NCBI GenBank assembly: GCA_963971405.1
Contig: OZ020490.1
Coordinates: forward strand, 23,027,464 to 23,091,463
DNA from: Psococerastis gibbosa
Taxonomy: Eukaryota; Arthropoda; Insecta; Psocodea; Psocidae
Reading direction: 5' to 3'
Length of the DNA stretch: 64,000 bases
Positions 21,001 to 31,300 of the stretch are shown in pieces. Each line of letters opens with the position of its first letter. The first letter of the stretch is position 1. The notes beneath the pieces are model-generated. The model was given only the letters and a program-made list of their open reading frames with translations, was not told the DNA's origin and made no database searches. Position numbers and translations under genes: made by a program.

Positions 21001-24000
21001 TGACTTCTCTCTTGCTGAAAAGAGAAGTAGGCTGCTGTAGTCTTCTTAACCGAAATAAGAAACCGAGTCCAAAAGACTAAAGACCAATTAATATTCAAAA
21101 TAATAATAATAGTTGATAATAATCGCACAATTTATCGACCTTCCTAAGGCGTGTATTCCACTGGTCAATTTTCATTTGTGATTAAAAAAAGTTGAGATTT
21201 CTATTTTAAGGAGACTTATGTAGATACTTAACTTATCTATTATAAATTAAGTTATAATATGGCAGCAGACTCTTTTTTAATCATGCACAAATGACGGGAA
21301 AATTGACCAGTGGAATGCACGCCTTATGATATATTCACTTATGATATGTAAAATCTACTTATGTAAAATGTTTGATGTATAATACTTTACCGAAGAGTCA
21401 TAATAAATGAAGGCCTATATAAAATAAAAATATATACATCATTTAAGTTTTTTTCATCGATTTGTTTATTTACACTTTGATATACTCTATCGATCTTTTT
21501 CTTAGTCTAGTATGCTTTTATGTGCCTGTTTAGACAGTCGTACTTGAGGAGTAAACTCCAGTCGTGCGTCGAAGTTGACACTCACAATTTTTACTTTAGT
21601 TTACTTATAGTTTTTTTAGACTATGGCCATCATAATGTCATAAAGCTGAGGCACGTGTAACGCATCGATGACGCTGTGTATATCGTAATCGAGGACTAGT
21701 ACAGTGTAGAGGTGGGCCGTTCTTGGTTATCTCGCGAACTTGCGTTCTCACTTCAAGTGATTCAAAAAGAACGGCTCTTATTATGCGTTCTTTTAAGAAC
21801 CGGTTCATGGCTTTGGCTCAGTCCCAACACTGGCAACTGGTTCACTGGTAGACGTTAATCGTTCCCTATACGGTTCCTATACAGAACCAGTTCGCGTGAG
21901 CCAACATTTCCCTATACTTATTTTTTGTGAAAATAAATAACAAATATTATCATGAACACGTGCTGCTATTTATCAGTGGAGTAAGAACTTATTTTACGTA
22001 AGTGGCGACCACTTCATGTACCGGATATCTCTATTTTGCATTGCGTTCTTCATGAACCTAATATTTTTGTGGTCGGGAGGTTCAACCAGTTCATGGTTCA
22101 AGAGCTGTTCTTAAGAGCGACTCCAGTAAGAACGACACACCTCTAGTACAGTGGTAAATATGACACTGACTTTCATTTGAAGATTCGTACAAGTACAAGC
22201 TTGTTGAATTCTCTGACAATGTAACGTAAAGCTGGCAGTCCCTCGCTGAACTTATGTTGCATTAAGTCAAAACTGAAAATAAAATATTAGCAAGTAAACA
22301 AAGAAATATACTAAAATTGAATGAGCTATATTTTCCGACAATCCATTTTAAAAAAAAAGGCCCAAAAAGGCATTTAAAACCATTCGTAGCAAAAAATCCC
22401 TTTCGGCTCGAGCCGATAAGGTGTAGGGAGATTCCGCCGACCCTGCTTTTCCTCTACGCTACCTACGCTATGTATGTAGTAAAAAATAAAAAAAATACTT
22501 CTTTATTTTCCCGACCACAACATATCACACAAAACACTCTTGTGTTCCAAATTTCGAACCACAATGCCGACTATGAACTTTACTTATCAAATTATTTTCT
22601 CTTTGACTGGACACCATCTTAACATGGTTGATTTGTCGTAAAAAGTGATGATAACCATTATCGTAGATAATAATACGGGCTTTCAGTCAGATTTTAAGTC
22701 ATTCCTCTGCGACCAATATTAACTGAGATATGAATTATGTGAGGTTTCAATCGGCCGCCATCTTGTAACTAAATAGTGGATCTAGCTGGTTAAAGAACTC
22801 GATCAAGACATTTGTATGATCAATTTTCGTGCCATGTTTCATCAAAATCAGATAATATTTACGGAAGTTAGAGTGTTTCCTAAAATCGATATACATGATA
22901 AGATAAGATATAAGATATAATACAAAATTTACAGGTACAGTTTACATTGTATACCCCAGCACTAAGTACTCATGTATAAGACTTGTATCACTGGCGAAAT
23001 TTCGATATAAAAGAATAGTCATGGAATGAATACACGATTTTAACTTACAGTTAGTTTGATTAATTATAACATTAGTTTAAAAAAATTTGAAAATATAAAT
23101 TTAAAATTATACAAGTAGTTGTATACATTAAATATAGGTTGCGCAAATTTAAAAACTTAAAAGATATGGGATAGTGAATTCAAGGTCGTCAACCAATACA
23201 CAAGTAAACAAAGTTAAAATAACATGGTTTTCAATATTTCATCGCATAAACTCCTTATGTGCAAATTTTGCGATCATTTTATATTGAGCATTAGTTTTAC
23301 TCAAAATTTTAAGGTGATCAGGCATTGAGTTGAATAATTTACAGGCTAAGAATATAGGAGAATGTTCAAAAATAACTTTGGTAGCCGGTTGTGTATATAT
23401 ATTGAACCCTAGCCTATGTCGAGTGTTAATGTGATGGCGCTGAGAAGAGGTGACTATCATATCACTCTCTGAGAGACCGTTTGCGAAAATCAACAGTCTG
23501 GTAGAGTAAGTTTGTAGAAAAGTAGGTACATCAAATTCATTGAAGATCAATTCGGTCGGGTATCTACGGGGATGCGACAACGCAACTTTTATGATACAAT
23601 TAATGGTACTTCTAAGCTGATAAAGATAGGATTGATAGGTACCACCCCATGCAACAACAGCATAATTTGATATTGAATGCACAATTCCGAAGTATACATT
23701 ACGAAGCATGGCCCGAGATAATATCGACCGCAGATCGCAAAACTTGTAGATGGTTCTCCTAAGCCTAGTAATAGTAATGTGAACATGTTCTTTCCAAAGT
23801 ATATGGTTATCAATGACTACTCCGAGATATTTAGTCGACCTGACGGTATTAAGTTTTATACAATTATTAGAACACAACGGATTATGATGAAGGTTAAAAT
23901 TAATATCACAGTTATTATCAAAAGGACACGGATTACAATTCATACAACTCGCATCAATATCACAGTTTTATACAATTATTAGAACACAACGGATTATGAT

Positions 24001-25338
24001 AAAGGTTAAAATTAATATCACAGTTATTATCACAAGGACATGGATTACAATTCATACAACTCGCATCAATATCACAGTTACTATCGCAAGTACATTGGTG
24101 TAGGGTTAAGAATTGGTGCCTGGGTAGGCTAGAATTTTTTTAATGAGAAGTATAGTACACAAGTTTTATTCAAGTTTAGAGTAAGCTTATTATAATCCAA
24201 CCTCTGCTTAATGATTTTCAGTGCCCTTTGTGCCTTAGCAAAAGTTTTTTACCAAGTGTCGTCGGAGAAAAACATTGCAGTATCATCGGCAAAACAAATA
24301 ATTGAACCGTCAACCAATGCGGAACTAAGGCTATTTATATATATTAAGAATGATAGAGGGCTTAACAGATTACCCTGGGGGACTCCGTATTTAACATCGA
24401 TGCTAGGGCTGAAGTAATCCTTACCATCTTTACCAGTTAATTTGACTCTGTGAGTTCTTCTATTAAGATAACAAGTCAGTAGTTTCAGGAGAAGACCTCT
24501 GATACCTTTTTGACAAGAGAATACTATGGGAGACAGTGTCAAAGGCTTTTTTTAGGTCTAGAAAGATTGATAAACATGGTTTAGAAAGGTTAAAAGCGTC
24601 ATAGACCTGATTGCATAGTTTCAAAATAGCCTGTTCGTTGTTCATTTTCTTACGAAAACCAAATTGCGTTGTAGAGAAAAAGTTATTTGAGTCTAAAAAC
24701 TCGTAGATATGGTATTTGACACATCTCTCAATGATTTTTGCAAGAGTGGAAACTTGGGAAATTGGTCTCCAATTTTCTGAGTTTTTCCGTTCACCACTTT
24801 TAAATATTGTAATTATATGAGCTTCCTTACAGATGTCAGGGAAGCAGCCAGTATTGAAGCAAATATTCACAATGTGAGATATGGGTTTCGCAATTAAGTT
24901 AGGTATTTTTTTGTATATGTATGCTGATAGTCTATCGGGACCAATGGAGCGAGAATCATTCAGTTCAGAAATATATTTAATAATTTTAGCCTCGTCAGTA
25001 AGTTTGAATACAATTTCATTGTATAGTCTGTTCTCAGGGAATTTTTTTTTATCAGGGGCACTAACTTTAGGAATTTCTTTATCAAGATTTTCAGCAATGT
25101 GCCCAAAATAGCAATTCATATAATCTGCAATAGCTGGCGGATCTTTTAGGATAATATCTCTATAGTCATCATGAACTTCAGATAGTGCAATCCTCATCTT
25201 ATTACTGTTAGTTATATCATTGATAATTTTCCAATTTTACTAAGGTCACCACAGCAATCCTTAAGTGTATTCTTATAGTATTTATTCTTGGTAGATTTTA
25301 TTAAGTTGTTAATAATAATAAATACACACGTACATACA

Positions 25339-25377
<39 letters not shown>

Positions 25378-28300
25378 GTATAACATTTTGAACGGAGGGT
25401 GGTTTTAGGCTCAGGGGGCCATGAAATGAAAATTTGTGAAGAAATTTTCGGAAAGTCGAACATTGGTCGCCATCTCAATAGGTAGATGAATCTCCCTAAA
25501 ATGGATTCGGTTCCAACCCATATCATTTGTTTCAGTGTCATTGAGGGGATGGAGATGAGGGACGACGATGGGGGTGAGGACGATGACGCGTCGTCTACAA
25601 TATCTGAGATCAGCGGAATTTCTCGACTGTCTGGCCAGGACTGGAAGCTGTCGGCCGATGCGTTGAGCTGGGTACACCGACAGATGTCGGCCGGAGTCAA
25701 CCCAAGGGAGGTGCTGGCCCACGTACTTCACGATGAATCGGCACTCTCCAAATTGCCCTCTGGCGTCGATGATTTCACCCTCTGGAAAGTAAGTGAATAC
25801 AAAAATTTAATGTTATAATAAGGCGTGTATTCCACTTGTCATATTTTCTTCATTTGTGCATTAAAAAATGATGAGATTTTTGTTTTAAGGAGACTATTAT
25901 GTAGATACTTAACTTATCTGTTATAAATTAAGTTATAATATGGTAGAGACTTATTATTGATATCTGCTACCATATTATAACTTAATTTATAATAGATAAG
26001 TTGAGTATCTACATAATAGTCTCCTTAAAAACAAAAATCTCATCATTTTTAAAGTTCAAATGAACAAAATATGAAAAGTGGAATTCACGCCTAATATAAT
26101 ATACAATCTATTAATTTAAATTCATTAAAGCATTGCTTTAAAATGTAACTCGCTGGCTTGTTAGGCTATGACGCATAAGTTACCCGTTTCATCGTGTTCT
26201 CGTCGATGATGCAATTTGCAAAGCGAGATGGTGCTTTGTTTGACACGTTGCCTTGATGTTGTGTTATGATGTGTCTGTGGTGTAATAGAAGGAAAATATA
26301 ACCATATTATTTAGGCGGCAATTCCACTTGTCAGTTTTTCTTCATTTGTGCATTAAAAATTGATGAGATTTTTGTTTTAAGGAGACTATTATGTAGATAC
26401 TTAACTTATCTATTATAAATTGAGTTATAATATGGTAGAGACATCAATAATTAGTCTATCATATTATAAGTTAAGTATCTACATAATAGTCTCCTTAAAA
26501 CAAAGATTTTTAATGCACAAATGAAGAAAAACTGACAAGTGGACTAGCCGCCTTACGCATAGTTTTTATACTCAAATAGAGCATGCCAAGGAGAAAATAA
26601 ACTAATGCTTTTAATATTGCTGTCGTTCACTTTTATGTACCAAGAACATAATACTTGGTAAGGCAGAGATCGTGGGTTATATTCTCACCAATTTTTTTTC
26701 CTTTCTTAATTCAGATTATTCTTACTCTTTGCGGAACTACCTTCAAATAACACCCCATGTAATTCCACTAACGTCTCAAAAAGAGCTACTATGTTGTTGC
26801 TTGGTAGGTAAACAGGCGATTTTCGTCCATTCCGATTCTTCCATGATGTAATTATAAAATTTCTCTTCTACTTCTTTTTCACTAGTGTCGACAGGCCCAA
26901 GTTCTTGCAATTTCAGATTGTCTGTTTCTCTCCTCACAAGTACTTCGTTCTCCCCAATTTGAAACACCTAAAATATGTACTGATTGGAAATAGCACTGTA
27001 GGAAAACATAATCCCTTGCTTTTTTTTTTCTATATTATTTGCAAACAGACAAAGTCCAATAATATGCTAATTAACTTAACTTACTTAACTATGCTTATCA
27101 TAATTTACATGTGTGATACATAACTATTGTACAATTATAATTATAAGCAGTATATCGTACATCTATTTGACAATGTGAAGATTAAATAAATAAGTTGTAT
27201 ACAACTATGCCCACGACTTTGCAGGCTGTGCAAGCTGCCCAGTCCAATTGAAGGGTGATTTATTTGACACCATTTGGAGAATAATACCGATTGTTTAGAT
27301 ATGATATTAATTGTAAACTAACTGACGGTACAAAGATGGCGGAAATATAATTTTATTCATTGGTTGTCACGTTTAGGCGAAGTTGTTTACTTAATCTCTG
27401 TTTGAAAAGCGCCATTCTTATCATATACTGACTAACAGCCGTGATGGCTAACACTAATTTTCAATTGTCTTTGGATTTACGGTTCTTCTTGGTATAATGG
27501 TACTTCTTGCATGTAACTCTGGGTTTATGTTCTTTTACCTATAATGTTCGCGCCAACTAACAGTTTTACAGGCGCTATCTATGGTTAGTTTCCTTTCATC
27601 ACGCCACCGTCCCTCAATTGTGGAAATTTGACTTTTTAGTTCTAACTATGTACACATTTTCGTACAATTATTATGCTCCGAAAGTCCAGTTTAAGTCTAA
27701 TCCAGTCCACAGTATTCAAGTAATGAACCACTGAAGGTCCCGCATCCAAATTCAAAACTATACATGAGGTCAGCATTATACATTGGTATAAAACATTTCA
27801 ATGTCCTACCTATGATATGCCGAAATTCTGCAAGTCTACACTATAAAAACGGAAATATCTAATTATGGTAAAGTCGTTGAAAAAGTGTAGTGATGTTTTC
27901 GACATTTAATATTTTGTAAAGTTGATTTATGACAATATACAGTTGTACACAGTGCTACAGTGCTACTACAGTAATATGTGCGAAAAATCAAAATTAAACA
28001 TGAGTATAATTTTATTGTAGCCTAGCTACTTTTACTTATATATAGTATTTCATTGTGTTAACTGATGTAGGCCACACTCGTGCATTTGCCCAGTGGCGTG
28101 ATTTTTATAAATTGTGGTTGTATTGTGTATTGTTGCATTGTATTGTATTACAAATATGTATATTCATATTCATTCAAGCCCTAACCGATTCAAACATTCT
28201 ATTTGCAGATTCTACTAAATGTTCTCTCCGAAATCCCAAGACGAAAAAAGCTGACCCATGTGAACACATTAGATGACGTTATCCGGTTGATAAAGCGCAG

Positions 28301-31300
28301 TAACAAGATTTTGGTGCTGACGGGAGCTGGGGTGTCTGTCAGCTGCGGGATACCCGATTTCCGCAGTCCCACGGGCGTCTACGCACGACTGGCCAGGGAC
28401 TTCCCCGACCTGCCAGACCCCCAGGCCATGTTTGACATCCATTACTTCAATCGGGACCCACGGCCCTTCTATAAGTTTGCTCGTGAAATCTACCCAGGTA
28501 AGAAACGAGGAACCACAATGCGCCTTATTAGCGACTGATAGAGCCCCGATAGCTCCAGCTAGCTCGCCTGCATTTTTTAAGGTCGTGGTAAGGCGAGAAG
28601 AGCGAAGTTATAGTGGGGACCCCGATTAATTGAAAAGTTTACCAAGATTAATGCAAAACTATAGAATGCTAGAAGACGAAATACATTTTATGGGTCTTTT
28701 CGGCTTGTTGGGTTGGATTGGCGCCGGCAAGGGTGTTTAGAAATTGTGGAAAAAAGAGAAATAGTAGTACAGAAAAAAGACAAAGGAGAGATTACCAACC
28801 ACTGCTGCGGTTGTCAGAAAAGTGGAACGACTGAACACTACAATATTGCTGAATGAAATATATCGATCGATGGACTAATTCTTTTAAGTGTAACAATCTA
28901 TTCAGTATATTTTTTCAGTGTGGATATTGGTTGCATTGTCCATTGACACATCGAGAATCTTCATAGGCGTCTACAGCTCCCATCAAAGCTTTAATAACAG
29001 TAGATAATATCAGGCAATTTAGTAGGCAGGCTTGGTGATGCGTATGCGTATACACAGATGATTCTGGCAGTCTCGACGTCTTTACATTTGTAGCCTTAGG
29101 GCTAGTAAAAGATTTCTTGATGATTTCGGAAGCTGGCGTGCAGCCAACCACACGAAAGTGCAATTTCCCCTATACTTGCCAGACCATAGAAATCTTCTGA
29201 CGTAGATACTGGGGATTTGCACGAACCATTCACCAAGCCTACAATGGTAAAAGACGTCGGCAAATCGCGGCAGCGAGAATCGTCCTGGTATACGTGTAAA
29301 GCTGAAGGGACTGTCGAGTTTCAATCCCGTTAAAATCCAAATCTTCCCATCCATTATAACCCAAAAAATAAATAATTAATGTTATTATTATTGCTTTGTT
29401 TTAATCGTGCAATGTGCAATTACAGGACAGTTTGAGCCTTCGCCGTGCCACAGGTTTATCAGAGCATTGGAGGTCCATGGAAAACTACTAAGGAATTACA
29501 CGCAGAATATTGACACTCTGGAGCAAGTCGCCGGTATTGAGCGTGTTGTACAATGTCATGGTGAGTCATTTATTTTGTTTTGTGCCCTATCTGTGGGAAA
29601 AACAATGTCTATTGGATAACCGGGCAGCACTTAACCACGTAACTACTTTTAATGGCTGACATAGTTATGGTTATCATTTGTTATTGCTTTCCTATTTATA
29701 CGTTAGTATTAGGCGCGGTTTCCACCGGCCTGCAAGTGCAAAATGCACATACGGTGACGTGGTAGCAGGCATTCAAGACTTAGGCGGGGTTTCCGACGAC
29801 CTCTCATTGCAGAATGCAAATGACATTGACGGAAATTTGAATTTTTCATTTTATAGAAATCTATTAAAATGTTTGTAATTAACATTTCCCATGACGCCAT
29901 TTCTTAATTTTAATTTGTTTGTTTGTGATTTTACTCTATGATCATTGATCAATTTTAACTATGGCATAGAGTAAAACAAAAATTTCCGTCAATGTCATTT
30001 GCATTCTGCAATGAGAGGTCGGTGGAAACCCCGCCTTTATTAATGATATCTGCTACCACGTCACCGTATGTGTATTTTGCACTTGAGGTCGGTGGAAACC
30101 GCGCCTAAGGAAAGAAATTTGATGGTCGAAATTTTACGAAATGGTGGAGCTTCGTACTAAACCGAGTTGACTGGAGGAGTGTTGTCGAGCCCACCATGGG
30201 CTGCAGAGCAGGAGGAAGAAGACGTTGATAAATACAGCTTGTTCCATTAAAATTTTTAATTGCAAAGAGAAGTACTCCATAATCATCCTTTTGTTCAACC
30301 AACCTGCTGAGCCAAATTGTTCTGTTGTCAGGTTCCTTCGCATCTGCAACTTGTACAAATTGTAAGCGGAAAGTGACAGCGGACGAAATCCGAGGTGATA
30401 TTCTTTCACAGCGGATACCAGTTTGTAGAATCTGCATACCGGACCCCAATGACCCAGCACGTGTAGATCCTGACAACAATTATCAAGGTTAGTGAAATTG
30501 GGCTTGATGGATAAACTATTCTCACGACCTTACCATTACCAATGACTCAACGGCCTCTTCTAACAGCTGCCTCCAACCGCCTCGAGCATAAGAACTTCGG
30601 CACCATCCTCTCACTTGAAGTTCGAATAGATCTTTTTTAACGTCGTCTAGCTACCACTATCTCGGCCTTTCTTCAAGAGGTTTTTAGTTGACTTTAGTCC
30701 AAGCTCAGCTCTTAAGATGTTCATCGAGCTCTCATTCGTATTCTTCCATTTCGCTCGTTCACTCAAAACTTTCCCCTACCATCATTGTCGCATTCATACT
30801 TAAACTAATAACTCTGAAACTATGAGACCTTATTACTTTAGATTTAAGTTATTACTTTTTTTATTTGTTGTGTGGGCTGCTTCGATCAGAGCTGAAATAA
30901 ATTAGTATGGAAGAAACGTAATTATTTCTTTTGCAGGACTTGTGGCTCGAGGCGTCATGAAGCCGGACATAGTCTTCTTTGGTGAGGGTTTGCCGGAAGA
31001 CTTCCATGACGCCATGGCTGCGGACAGAGACCAAGCGGACCTGCTGCTGATCATTGGCTCGTCGCTGAAGGTGCGACCCGTCGCGCTGATCCCGTGCTCG
31101 GTACCCGAAGAAATACCACAGATTCTCATCAACCGAGAGCGGCTCCCGCACTTGAAAGTCGATGTCGAACTTTTGGGTGATGCTGATGTTCTTGTGGATC
31201 ATCTTTGCAGAACGTACGCTGATTTTTATATTCGTTCTTAGGTTACGATTGGCTGCCAGAAGCAAATAGTTACGAAATCTAGTAAAATTTGAACACCGTG

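Noticed and set aside
20762-21128. Short frames near the Jockey-like LINE as separate genes
   Set aside because: They fit broken LINE sequence and have no splice or start context.
25322-25380. CRISPR-like spacing of repeats
   Set aside because: It is a simple ACAT/TA microsatellite without spacers; the genome is eukaryotic.
25212-25731. Minus-strand frames opposite Sirt1 exon 3
   Set aside because: The conserved Sirt1 peptide is on the plus strand with good splice sites; the antisense frames run into microsatellite and LINE DNA.
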